Shown: piece by piece, positions 1-6,246 of the stretch | Position numbering within the stretch: position 1 is the stretch's first letter | Layout: every line of letters begins with the position of its first letter | Origin: an uncultured Desulfotignum sp. | GTDB lineage: Bacteria; Desulfobacterota; Desulfobacteria; Desulfobacterales; Desulfobacteraceae | NCBI GenBank assembly: GCA_937951975.1 | Contig: CALGAJ010000370.1 | Location: 1 to 11,143 of the forward strand | DNA length: 11,143 nucleotides | Direction of reading: 5' to 3' | Notes under the pieces: generated by a model | Told to the model about the DNA's origin: nothing | The model's input: only the letters and a program-made list of their open reading frames with translations | The model's database searches: none | Made by a program: the position numbers and the translations under genes

Positions 1-1386
1 GATGGGGATCTGGGTCAGCCGTTCAATGTTTTTTCCGTATTCATACAAATTTCTAAATGCCCGGACCGCCCGTTCAGCTGAATCATAGGTGACAACCCCG
101 GCCTGGTTGAATACCTGCCTGGCTTTTGCCACATTGTCGCCACCGATCCAGGCGGTGAATACGGGACATGAAACCGTCTGAAGAGGGGAAACCAGGTGTT
201 CGGCCAGGGCACGGGTATCCATGGTGCCGGCCGGCGAACAGATCAAAAGCAGCGCATCGGTTTCCGGATCCGCTGCACAGTGTTTGACCGTGTCAACATA
301 TACGGATGCCGGGGTGTCCCCTAAAATGTCAACCGGATTGCTCCGGCTCCAGTTGGCAGGCAGCAGAGCATCGAGGCGTTCCAGGGTTTCCGGAGACAAC
401 CGGGCAGGCTCCATACCATAGGATGCCAGGGCATCGGCCGCCATGACGCCGGGTCCGCCGGCATTGGTGATGATGGTCAGCCCGCTTCCTTTGGGCCGCC
501 TTTGTTTCGCCAGAAACTGGGCACAGTCGAACAGCTCTTCAAATTCCGTAACTCTGAGAATGCCGGCCCGCTGAAAAGCGGTATGATACAACACATCTTT
601 TTTGGCCATGGCCCCGGTGTGGGACGCGGCGGCTCTGGCTCCGGCCCTGGATTTTCCGGACTTGAGGACAATGATGGGCTTGATGCGGGAAACAGCCCGG
701 GCCGCGCTCATGAAATTCCGGATATGGGTGATGTCTTCCATATACATCACAATACTTGCCACAGACCGCAGCGACCCCAGATAATCGATCATGTCGGCAA
801 AATCCACATCCACCATGGAACCTAAGCTGACAAAATGGCTGAACCCCACATTTTCCCGGAGTGCCAGATCCAGCACCGAGGTACACACGGCCCCGCTCTG
901 GGACAAAAACGCCATGTTGCCGGGTAACGGTGTCAGGTGGGCAAAACTGGCATTCAAAGACACGGTGGTGTTCATGATACCCAGACAGTTGGGACCGATG
1001 ATTCTAAGATCGGATTTCCGGGCTGCCGCCAGGATCTGCGCTTCAATGGCCTGTCCCCGGGTTCCGGTCTCCCGTCCACCGGATGAGACCACCACCGCGC
1101 CGGCAATGCCTTTTTCCCCGCACGCCGCCACCAGTTCCGGAACCCACTGGATGGGGGTGGCAATCACTGCCAAGTCCACCGTTTTTTCAATCTGCTGAAT
1201 CCGGGACACACAAGGCAGGTCAAACACTTTCCTGTGCCTGGGGTTGACAGGAAACACGTCATAGTTCCCTTTGCCGGAGAGCAGGTTTTTCATCATGGCA
1301 CAGCCCACCGACCCCTGCTTTTCACTGGCCCCGATGACTGCCACACTTTTCGGGTTGAATAACCGGCTCAGATTATGTGTACTCAT
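1..1386 (-). CDS. ADP-forming acyl-/acetate-CoA ligase, CoA-binding half (partial, C-terminus off window)
   Basis: The frame is open from ATG at 1386 to the window edge, giving the first 462 residues with no stop. It belongs to the NDP-forming acyl-CoA synthetase family, which interconverts an acyl-CoA, ADP and phosphate with the acid, CoA and ATP. A CoA-binding Rossmann domain comes first (VAVIGAS at about residues 15-21, GPNCLG near 132). A succinyl-CoA-ligase-like domain follows, with SHTGAMA carrying His256, which aligns with the phosphorylated histidine of the family. Then comes a second ligase domain with NAGGPG at 308-313. The ATP-grasp part, and any GNAT domain as in PatZ-type protein acetyltransferases, would lie before position 1, so a plain ADP-forming synthetase and a PatZ-like fusion cannot be told apart. 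An AGGAG ribosome binding site lies just upstream. It is the last visible gene of the CBS-Usp-Usp operon, 61 bp after the second Usp. Confidence 0.9.
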   Translation of the reverse strand, partial: MSTHNLSRLFNPKSVAVIGASEKQGSVGCAMMKNLLSGKGNYDVFPVNPRHRKVFDLPCVSRIQQIEKTVDLAVIATPIQWVPELVAACGEKGIAGAVVVSSGGRETGTRGQAIEAQILAAARKSDLRIIGPNCLGIMNTTVSLNASFAHLTPLPGNMAFLSQSGAVCTSVLDLALRENVGFSHFVSLGSMVDVDFADMIDYLGSLRSVASIVMYMEDITHIRNFMSAARAVSRIKPIIVLKSGKSRAGARAAASHTGAMAKKDVLYHTAFQRAGILRVTEFEELFDCAQFLAKQRRPKGSGLTIITNAGGPGVMAADALASYGMEPARLSPETLERLDALLPANWSRSNPVDILGDTPASVYVDTVKHCAADPETDALLLICSPAGTMDTRALAEHLVSPLQTVSCPVFTAWIGGDNVAKARQVFNQAGVVTYDSAERAVRAFRNLYEYGKNIERLTQIPI

Positions 1387-1418
1387 AGCAGCACTCCTAT
1401 GCTTTTTCTGGCATTTTC

Positions 1419-1436
1419 CGGTTTGTTTTCAAACCG
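1419..1436 (-). other. Intercistronic hairpin between usp and acyl-CoA synthetase genes
   Basis: There is a perfect 7-bp inverted repeat, CGGTTTG and CAAACCG, around a 4-base loop. In the operon transcript it lies between the stop of the first-listed Usp gene and the ribosome binding site of the synthetase gene. No U-tract follows on the minus strand, so it is not a canonical terminator. An mRNA stability or processing element is the likelier reading. Confidence 0.4.
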
Positions 1437-1447
1437 TAGTTTTGTTG

Positions 1448-1921
1448 TCAGGACCGGATGCTCATCACCGGCACAGGCGAATGACGGAACAGTTTTTCCG
1501 CCACGGATCCGAAAAGAAATTCCTTGAAATTGGTCCGGCCTTTGGGTCCGAACACCAGAAAATCCGCATTTTCTCTTCGGACGATTTCCAGAATCTCCAC
1601 ATGGGGCAAGCCGTGGCTGATGCGGATCTTCACCGGCAGATCATCCATGGCAGGGATGCCTTTGATCAGGGTTCTTAATTTCATTTTGCGCCGGTCCATC
1701 TCTTCGCCTAAAAATTTAGCCGGGTCAAACTGGTTCGGATGTTCGGCATTGACCGCTTTTTCCATGGCATCAATCTCTTTTTGATTGATGATGTTGACCA
1801 AGACCAGCTGCGCCCGGGTCAGATTCGCTGTTTCCACGGCATATGCCAGGGTGTCCCGGGAATATCCGGAAAAATCAATGGCCGCCACTATTTTTGAAAT
1901 TTTATCGGGTGGTTTTTTCAT
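1448..1921 (-). CDS. Universal stress protein, UspA family, ATP-binding type
   Basis: A 157-residue cytoplasmic single Usp domain, typical in length. It opens with the usual beta strand and acidic residue (KIVAAIDFSGYS, residues 9-20). The C-terminal part has the complete G-2x-G-9x-G-S nucleotide motif (GPKG, nine residues, GS), followed by the family ending in which a valine-proline precedes the last strand. This motif is characteristic of the Usp subgroup that binds ATP (MJ0577-like). The ATG overlaps the stop of the upstream Usp gene by one base (TAATG), and a GGGGAGAAGG ribosome binding site lies inside that gene, so the two are probably translationally coupled. The precise role is unknown; Usp proteins generally modulate partners under energy or starvation stress. 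Its place ahead of an ADP-forming acyl-CoA synthetase hints at a link with acyl-CoA metabolism, which is inference. Confidence 0.93.
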   Translation of the reverse strand: MKKPPDKISKIVAAIDFSGYSRDTLAYAVETANLTRAQLVLVNIINQKEIDAMEKAVNAEHPNQFDPAKFLGEEMDRRKMKLRTLIKGIPAMDDLPVKIRISHGLPHVEILEIVRRENADFLVFGPKGRTNFKEFLFGSVAEKLFRHSPVPVMSIRS

Positions 1922-2424
1922 TATGGCCTTCTCCCCTGTTTGAATTTTTCAGGATCTCTGACACACACCACCGGCACCTTTGCATGGCGAAACACTTTTT
2001 CCGCCGCGCTGCCGAACAATACCCGTGACAGGTTTCCCCGGCCTTTGTTGGCAAGAACGATCAGATCGATGCTTTCATTTTCAGCTGTTTTGAGAATTCG
2101 TTCATAAGGAATCCCGGTGTCCACCATCAGCTGCATTTTGGACTTGTCATCAAAAAAATGTTCCATGACCAGTTGTTTCAGCTGAGTATGCCGGTCTTTT
2201 TTCCAGTCATCCACACATTCTTCCACGCTCAGCATCACAGGCCCCTGGGTCGGAAAATATCCCACCGCCATTCGGATGCCGTTGATATCCCGCTGGTTGA
2301 TGACATTCAGAACAACAATCTGCATGTCCGAAGCAGATGCCAGTTCCACTGCATAGTTCAATACCATCATGGTGTAATCTGAAAAATCAACGCAGGCCAG
2401 GATTTTATTTATTTTTCGATTCAT
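1921..2424 (-). CDS. Universal stress protein, UspA family, with altered nucleotide motif
   Basis: A 167-residue single Usp domain and a diverged paralogue of the next gene: both share the VDFS/IDFS start, an NVINQ or NIINQ segment near residues 40-45, and an FGSxAEK-FRH C-terminal block. Here the first glycine of the nucleotide motif is alanine (ANKG, nine residues, GS), so ATP binding is likely but less certain than for its neighbour. An AGGAG ribosome binding site stands before the ATG. The gene begins 24 bp after the CBS protein and overlaps the following Usp gene by one base, so it is a central member of the operon. Paired Usp proteins may form heterodimers; that is suggested by the coupling but not shown. 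Confidence 0.92.
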   Translation of the reverse strand: MNRKINKILACVDFSDYTMMVLNYAVELASASDMQIVVLNVINQRDINGIRMAVGYFPTQGPVMLSVEECVDDWKKDRHTQLKQLVMEHFFDDKSKMQLMVDTGIPYERILKTAENESIDLIVLANKGRGNLSRVLFGSAAEKVFRHAKVPVVCVRDPEKFKQGRRP

Positions 2425-2448
2425 GGGTCATCTCCTGTAAATCCGTAA

Positions 2449-3126
2449 TTAAAAGAATTTTCTGTATCCCCGGGACAGGTCTGCGGCATAATACAATTGT
2501 CCGATCTCACTGAATGTCTCCACCAGGCGGGTGAAACCCTCCGGGTCAATATCAAAGGTATGAAAATAAACTTTTCTGTATCCTTGTTCAATATCGTCAT
2601 ACGAGGTCAGGATGCTGCACAGCCGCCCCCCTTTGGCACGGACCATGTCCGTGAATTTTTTGATGAGACCGGGCCGGTCCTGGAGCCGGGTGGCAAATAT
2701 CTGGCCTGTGGCCGCGACCCCGGTGAAAGAGACAAAGCACCGGAATATATCGCTTTTGGTGATAATGCCTGCCAATTCTTCAGAATGATCCATTACCGGC
2801 ATGCCGGAAATCCCATTTTTCAGCATGATGCCGGCCGCCTCATCCACGGTGCGGTCCACAGGAATGGTGATGACGGGTTTTGTCATGACGGAACTCACTT
2901 TTATTGAATCCAGAAGTGCCGGGAGTTCGAACCGGTCCAGTGTGGTCGCATCCGAGGGCATGGCTTTTTTCAGGTCTCCGTCCGTGACAATACCGATAAT
3001 GTCATTGTTTTTGATCACCGGGACCATGGAGATCACCCGGGTACGAAACAGTTTGGCTGCATCATTCAAAGATTCATCATGGTTGATGGTAATGACGTGT
3101 TTGCTCATCCATTCTTTTATCAGCAT
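2449..3126 (-). CDS. Tandem CBS domain protein with C-terminal ACT-like domain (AcuB-like)
   Basis: A 225-residue soluble protein. CBS domain 1 covers about residues 1-58 and keeps an adenylate-type TDGD motif (48-51). CBS domain 2 covers about 79-132, with TKSD at 123-126. An ACT-like fold follows at about 143-217, opening with RLQDRPGLI. This CBS-CBS-ACT order is that of AcuB from acetoin utilisation loci, whose biochemical role is not settled. CBS pairs commonly bind AMP, ATP or related adenosyl ligands, and ACT domains bind amino acids or similar small molecules. It is the first gene of the operon that continues with two Usp genes and an ADP-forming acyl-CoA synthetase. An AAGGAGG ribosome binding site precedes the ATG, and the sigma-54 element at 3193-3209 drives it. 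Energy-charge sensing for the synthetase is a reasonable inference. Confidence 0.9.
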   Translation of the reverse strand: MLIKEWMSKHVITINHDESLNDAAKLFRTRVISMVPVIKNNDIIGIVTDGDLKKAMPSDATTLDRFELPALLDSIKVSSVMTKPVITIPVDRTVDEAAGIMLKNGISGMPVMDHSEELAGIITKSDIFRCFVSFTGVAATGQIFATRLQDRPGLIKKFTDMVRAKGGRLCSILTSYDDIEQGYRKVYFHTFDIDPEGFTRLVETFSEIGQLYYAADLSRGYRKFF

Positions 3127-3192
3127 CGTTTGCCTCCTTATGGATTGGATTCGTGTGCATGGGGGATTATCAAAACGGTTGATATCAATATG

Positions 3193-3209
3193 AGCAAAAG
3201 GTATGCCAG
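3193..3209 (-). promoter_or_regulatory. Sigma-54 (RpoN) -24/-12 promoter for the CBS-Usp-Usp-synthetase operon
   Basis: Read on the minus strand the site is CTGGCATACCTTTTGCT. It has the CTGGCA and TTGCT blocks of the RpoN consensus, with exactly 10 bases between the invariant GG and GC. Transcription would start near 3182, giving a leader of about 55 bases before the CBS start at 3126. The gene directly upstream encodes a sigma-54 activator, which strengthens the call. Confidence 0.8.
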
Positions 3210-3294
3210 TGGGTATTATTTATATAACGATCTGATATAATTAATTATTTTTTTGTTTCGACAAAAAAGAAATCAGCACCGGTCTTTTTTTTTA

Positions 3295-3325
3295 CAGATT
3301 TTTTTTCAATATGAGAAAAAATCTG
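3295..3325. promoter_or_regulatory. AT-rich palindrome, candidate enhancer (UAS) for the sigma-54 activator
   Basis: There is a perfect 10-bp inverted repeat, CAGATTTTTT and AAAAAATCTG, around 11 bases. It is centred about 115 bp upstream of the -12 of the sigma-54 promoter, in the usual range for NtrC-type upstream sites. Its right arm extends to AAAAAATCTGACA (3316-3328), a motif repeated upstream of the second sigma-54 promoter. It lies 74 bp past the stop of the activator gene. A terminator is less likely because no U-run follows the hairpin in that direction. Confidence 0.5.
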
Positions 3326-3398
3326 ACACCTGCGCATCTGAAATATTTGCGAAGAAGCGAATCGAAAAAATTATCCGGTCCGGTCAGGTCCCGGCCAG

Positions 3399-4823
3399 TC
3401 AGTCGGAAACCCGGGTCTGCATCCGGATATCGTATTTTTCTATTTTGGCATGAAGGGTCGGGCGGGACATGCCCAAAAGCTTGGCTGCCTGGGTACGGTT
3501 CCCGTCCGTGGACATCAACGCTTCTGAAATAACAATGCCGGAAATGATATCCACAAAATCATCAAACGCGTAAGCACCCGAGTCAGCGGCCATTTTCTGT
3601 CTTACCCACTGCCGGATAGTATCAAGGGAAATATCGTGTTTGTGTCCGTTTTCATGACGGTGATGAATGATCTGTGCCAGGTCAGATGCGGCGATAGGAG
3701 CGCCGCGGTTGAAAATCAACACTTTCTGAATCAGGTTTCCCAGTTCTCTGACATTTCCCGGCCATTCATAGTCATTTAAAAGCGTCAGTGCTTCATCCTG
3801 AATCCCGGGATTGTCTATTTTCAGTTCATGGGAAAGTTTTTGCAGATAATAGGTGATCAGTCCCGGAATATCGTCTTTGCGCTTTCGCAAGGGGGGCAGT
3901 TCAATGGTGACGACTTTGAGCCGGAAATACAGATCTTCTCTGAATTTGTTGTCTTCAATGGCCTGTTCCAGGTTCTGGTGGGTGGCGGCGATAATCCGGA
4001 CATCCACGGGAATGGTTTCTTCGCCGCCGATGCGTTCAATGCTTTTTTCCTGGAGCAGCCGCAGAATTTTGGCCTGAATGCTCAATGGCATGTCTCCGAT
4101 TTCATCCAGAAACACGGTGCCGCCATTGGCTTGTTCAATTTTTCCAATATGCTTCTGGGACGCACCGGTGAACGCTCCTTTTTCATATCCGAACAATTCG
4201 CTTTCCAGCAGGGTTTCCGGTATGGCGACACAATTGATGATCAGAAACGGTTTGTCGGCCCGGGCGCCGTGCTGGTAAATGGCCCGGGCCACCAGTTCCT
4301 TGCCGGTGCCGGATTCGCCCCGGATCAGGATGGTGGCATCGGTCTGGGCCACCCGGCCGATGGCTTTATACACGGTCTGCATGGCCCGGCTCTGGCCGAT
4401 GATGGCATCACCGGACTGCTGGTCAGGCCCCGCATCCACGGCCACCGGGGATTTCATGAAATATCCCGCATCAATGGCCTGACTGATGAGATTCAGCATT
4501 TCAGGAATCTCAAACGGCTTGAGCACATAGTCATAAGCCCCCATTTTGGTGGCTTCAATGGCGGTTTCCGTGGTGCCGAACGCAGTGACGATAATTACCG
4601 GCAGTTTAGGGTCTATGCGTTTGATCTGTTTAAAGGTTTCCATGCCGTCAATCCCCGGCAGCCGCATGTCCAGAATCACCAGATCCAGGGGCTGCTGGGT
4701 GACAATGTCAACACCGGCCTCTCCCGAGGCCGCCCCCAGCACGGAATAGTTTTCTTCTCTTAACAGCTTGCAGAAGCTGATACGCAGCTGATCATCATCA
4801 TCTATCACCAGAATGGTACGCAT
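3399..4823 (-). CDS. NtrC-family sigma-54-dependent response regulator (REC, AAA+, Fis HTH)
   Basis: A 474-residue bacterial enhancer-binding protein. The receiver domain has the acidic cluster DDDD (8-11), phospho-acceptor Asp52, Thr80 and Lys102. The AAA+ domain has Walker A GESGTGKE (169-176), the sigma-54-contacting loop GAFTGA (216-221), Walker B TVFLDEIGD (236-244) and arginines at 295 and 301. The C-terminal Fis-type helix-turn-helix starts at NRTQAAKLLGMSR (about 442-454). All key residues are intact, so it should bind DNA upstream, hydrolyse ATP and open sigma-54 promoters when phosphorylated. The frame also allows an ATG at 4847, but 4823 has an AGGA eight bases upstream and gives the normal receiver start (MRTILVIDDDD). 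No kinase gene is directly attached; the kinase at 6393-8234 is the closest candidate partner. It lies between two operons with sigma-54 promoters and is the obvious candidate to control both. Confidence 0.95.
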   Translation of the reverse strand: MRTILVIDDDDQLRISFCKLLREENYSVLGAASGEAGVDIVTQQPLDLVILDMRLPGIDGMETFKQIKRIDPKLPVIIVTAFGTTETAIEATKMGAYDYVLKPFEIPEMLNLISQAIDAGYFMKSPVAVDAGPDQQSGDAIIGQSRAMQTVYKAIGRVAQTDATILIRGESGTGKELVARAIYQHGARADKPFLIINCVAIPETLLESELFGYEKGAFTGASQKHIGKIEQANGGTVFLDEIGDMPLSIQAKILRLLQEKSIERIGGEETIPVDVRIIAATHQNLEQAIEDNKFREDLYFRLKVVTIELPPLRKRKDDIPGLITYYLQKLSHELKIDNPGIQDEALTLLNDYEWPGNVRELGNLIQKVLIFNRGAPIAASDLAQIIHHRHENGHKHDISLDTIRQWVRQKMAADSGAYAFDDFVDIISGIVISEALMSTDGNRTQAAKLLGMSRPTLHAKIEKYDIRMQTRVSD

Positions 4824-4831
4824 TGAATCTG

Positions 4832-4835
4832 TCCT
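4832..4835 (-). promoter_or_regulatory. Ribosome binding site deciding the activator start
   Basis: AGGA on the minus strand lies eight bases before the ATG at 4823. The alternative ATG at 4847 has no Shine-Dalgarno-like sequence in front of it, so the shorter start is preferred. Confidence 0.55.
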
Positions 4836-4884
4836 GTCTCCGGCCATGGCCGGGTGTTAACCAAAAAAAAAATTCGCCGGGCTA

Positions 4885-4913
4885 TATATATCATGACGGA
4901 ACCGCGGGTTCAA
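4885..4913 (-). promoter_or_regulatory. Sigma-70-like promoter for the sigma-54 activator gene
   Basis: Minus strand: TTGAAC (4908-4913), a 17-base spacer, then TATATA (4885-4890). Transcription would start near 4877, giving a leader of about 50 bases that opens with a run of ten T (4863-4872 on the complement). It would give the activator a supply independent of its own target promoters. The region also contains the small palindrome GAACC/GGTTC (4900-4912) overlapping the -35. Confidence 0.5.
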
Positions 4914-4928
4914 TACACAAGCACATTT

Positions 4929-4949
4929 GTCCTGCCAAAGGGGCAGGAC
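4929..4949 (-). terminator. Stem-loop after the CBM48/kinase-like operon, possible terminator
   Basis: There is a perfect 8-bp GC-rich stem, GTCCTGCC and GGCAGGAC, with a 5-base loop, 36 bp beyond the stop at 4986. No U-run follows directly, so termination may be partial or factor-assisted. A second small repeat, GCCGG and CCGGC (4964-4976), lies between it and the stop codon. Confidence 0.45.
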
Positions 4950-4985
4950 CTGTGCCGGTGCAAGCCGGTGGCCGGCGTCATTGAA

Positions 4986-5729
4986 TTATTTCCGGGAACC
5001 CAGTTTCTGTTCAAACGCGCAGGCCACAATTTTTGCCGCCTCTGAGGTGCCGGTCAGATGATCCCTGTTGATGACCAGATCAATTCCGTCCAGGTCGGTT
5101 TCGTCTTTCTGATAAATGGTTTTGAAAAACTTTCGCTGTTCCTTGTCATATCTTTCCAGGTGTGCCTGGGCCTCGCTTGCATCAATACCCAGAATCTTTG
5201 CCAGACGGTTGACCCGGTATTCAGTGCTGCAAACGATCCTGACGGATAAGGTCAGATCCCGGGGCAGAATCAGGTATGTTCCTCTTCCCACAAAGATTGT
5301 GGGTTCAATGGACGCCATGGTGGTGACGGTTTTTGCCAGCTGTTGGGCGTAATCACTTTTAATGAATGTCTTTTCACTGGTGAGCATGGCAAACAATTCA
5401 CTCATGCGGCCTGGATAGCGTTCGTCAAACAGCTCGATCAGTTTTATGGAAAGACTGGTATCGTGCGCCATGTGTTCCATGATCTGCCGGTCAACCACCC
5501 GGTAGGCGATGATCCGGGACAATTCATCTGCGATTTCCAGGGCACCGACACCGATCTGCCGTGAAAAACAGATACAGGGGAACACTTTTGTCTTAATGGT
5601 TTCTCTTTTTTTGCGTGCCTCTTCCTGTACCCATGTTTTGAAGTACGCTTCCACCCATTGATCCGGGGTCTGACGTTTTTTTCCATAATATCCCGGCTGA
5701 TATCCGGATGGTTTGCTGTTTTTTTTCAT
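4986..5729 (-). CDS. Cytidylate-kinase-like P-loop protein
   Basis: A 247-residue cytoplasmic protein of the cytidylate kinase-like family. After a basic, poorly conserved N-terminus of about 45 residues comes the family's P-loop region, FSRQIGVGALEIA (55-67), then VVDRQIMEHMA (78-88) and a GRGTYLILP block (148-156), which resembles the mid-domain of these proteins. Members are common in Desulfobacterota and clostridia, and their substrate is unproven. True CMP kinase activity should not be assumed because the glycine-rich loop (GVGALE) departs from a classical GxxGxGKS/T Walker A. A longer frame exists with a TTG at 5771, but the ATG at 5729 has a perfect AAGGAGG in front of it and leaves 31 bp after the upstream stop. 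It is the second gene of a two-gene operon with a glycogen-binding-domain protein, from the sigma-54 promoter at 6124-6140. Confidence 0.85.
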   Translation of the reverse strand: MKKNSKPSGYQPGYYGKKRQTPDQWVEAYFKTWVQEEARKKRETIKTKVFPCICFSRQIGVGALEIADELSRIIAYRVVDRQIMEHMAHDTSLSIKLIELFDERYPGRMSELFAMLTSEKTFIKSDYAQQLAKTVTTMASIEPTIFVGRGTYLILPRDLTLSVRIVCSTEYRVNRLAKILGIDASEAQAHLERYDKEQRKFFKTIYQKDETDLDGIDLVINRDHLTGTSEAAKIVACAFEQKLGSRK

Positions 5730-5733
5730 ACGA

Positions 5734-5740
5734 CCTCCTT
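5734..5740 (-). promoter_or_regulatory. Ribosome binding site deciding the kinase-like start
   Basis: AAGGAGG on the minus strand, four bases before the ATG at 5729. It excludes the longer TTG-initiated reading from 5771. Confidence 0.75.
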
Positions 5741-5760
5741 TTTGTACCGGCGGCAGATGC

Positions 5761-6048
5761 TTATTCTCCAACGGTCAGCAGGTTGTTGCGGGAACCGAAG
5801 CAGTTTTGGCAGGTCCGGTTATTCACCGGGTCTGTCTGCCATTTACCGTCCACAACAAATTTATATTCATAGGTGTCGGGATAAAGCATCAGTGTGGCTT
5901 CCCATGCACCGGATCTGCCTTTTTTCAGGCCGTGTTTCTCGGGATGCCACTGGTTGAAGTCACCTGCCAGCAAAACGGTTTCTGCCTGGGGCGCATGCAA
6001 TGAGAATACTACTTTTTTCCGATGTTTTTTTTGTTTTTTCTCACTCAT
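5761..6048 (-). CDS. Small glycogen-binding (CBM48 / AMPK-beta type) domain protein
   Basis: A 95-residue protein that is essentially one early-set carbohydrate-binding domain, the type found in AMPK beta subunits and in isoamylases. A lysine-rich start (residues 1-12) is followed by VVFSLHAP, LAGDFNQW (27-34) and YEYKFVVDGKWQTDP (60-74), with NN near 88-89. Trp34, Trp70 and the late asparagines match the positions that contact glycogen in the AMPK domain. No catalytic domain is attached, so it is probably a binding or targeting subunit for a partner, perhaps the kinase-like protein encoded just downstream. Two cysteines spaced CQNC (80-83) are unusual for the family. The frame extends to 6096, but the ATG at 6048 has AAGGAGG upstream and the extension is dissimilar. 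It is the first gene after the sigma-54 promoter. Confidence 0.88.
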   Translation of the reverse strand: MSEKKQKKHRKKVVFSLHAPQAETVLLAGDFNQWHPEKHGLKKGRSGAWEATLMLYPDTYEYKFVVDGKWQTDPVNNRTCQNCFGSRNNLLTVGE

Positions 6049-6054
6049 CTGGAA

Positions 6055-6061
6055 CCTCCTT
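6055..6061 (-). promoter_or_regulatory. Ribosome binding site deciding the CBM48 protein start
   Basis: AAGGAGG on the minus strand, six bases before the ATG at 6048. It is a consensus site and favours this start over the longer frame from 6096. Confidence 0.75.
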
Positions 6062-6123
6062 TGCAGGGTGGTTGTGTTGTCGGAACCTGGTAACACAGGT
6101 CACTGTGTCGACTATCTTATGTC

Positions 6124-6140
6124 AGCAATTTATATGCCAG
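6124..6140 (-). promoter_or_regulatory. Sigma-54 (RpoN) -24/-12 promoter for the CBM48/kinase-like operon
   Basis: Read on the minus strand the site is CTGGCATATAAATTGCT, with CTGGCA and TTGCT blocks and 10 bases between GG and GC. It shares CTGGCAT at the -24 and TTGCT at the -12 with the promoter at 3193-3209. Transcription would start near 6113, about 65 bases before the CBM48 start. Confidence 0.8.
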
Positions 6141-6246
6141 GTTCTACGGGGTGTTTTCCCTCACAGGAAAACGATGGAATGCTGTGATGAATCCGGTGAC
6201 ATTCAATCGGATTTTCAAAAAAAGGTTAAATATGTTTCCAGGTTGT

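Larger units (their letters stand above)
3127..3398. other. Intergenic regulatory region upstream of the CBS-Usp operon
   Basis: This 272-bp gap between the activator gene and the CBS operon is very rich in A/T runs between about 3210 and 3320. It holds the ribosome binding site of the CBS gene, a short inverted repeat at the predicted transcript start (TATCAA and TTGATA, 3168-3184), the sigma-54 element and an upstream palindrome. Short frames on the plus strand here show no family features and no ribosome binding sites, and were left out. Confidence 0.7.

Noticed and set aside
791..1198. 135-codon plus-strand frame, and similar frames up to 1678
   Set aside because: They lie opposite the acyl-CoA synthetase and the Usp gene, which have clear conserved motifs. 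They are codon-bias shadows.
3295..3325. Palindrome as a terminator of the activator gene
   Set aside because: On the minus strand it is followed by an A-run and not a U-run, and the stem is almost all A-T. An operator fits better, although a weak terminator role cannot be excluded.
3253..3532. Small plus-strand frames between the CBS operon and the activator
   Set aside because: They have no ribosome binding site and A/T-run-driven composition, and they overlap the C-terminus of the activator on the other strand.
3828..4763. Long open frame of 311 codons on the plus strand
   Set aside because: It is antisense to the AAA+ activator, whose motifs are complete. The translation shows no family pattern and no ribosome binding site.
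4925..4946. Possible sigma-54 site TGGCAGGACAAATGTGC before the activator gene
   Set aside because: There are 12 bases between GG and GC instead of 10, and the -12 block is TGTGC and not TTGC. The TGGC belongs to the GTCCTGCC hairpin.
4953..4976. Repeated GCCGGTG units as a riboswitch or repeat array
   Set aside because: There are only two short copies plus a small stem, with no conserved riboswitch core recognisable.
5730..5771. N-terminal extension of the kinase-like protein from TTG at 5771
   Set aside because: It would overlap the CBM48 gene, and the ATG at 5729 has a consensus ribosome binding site.
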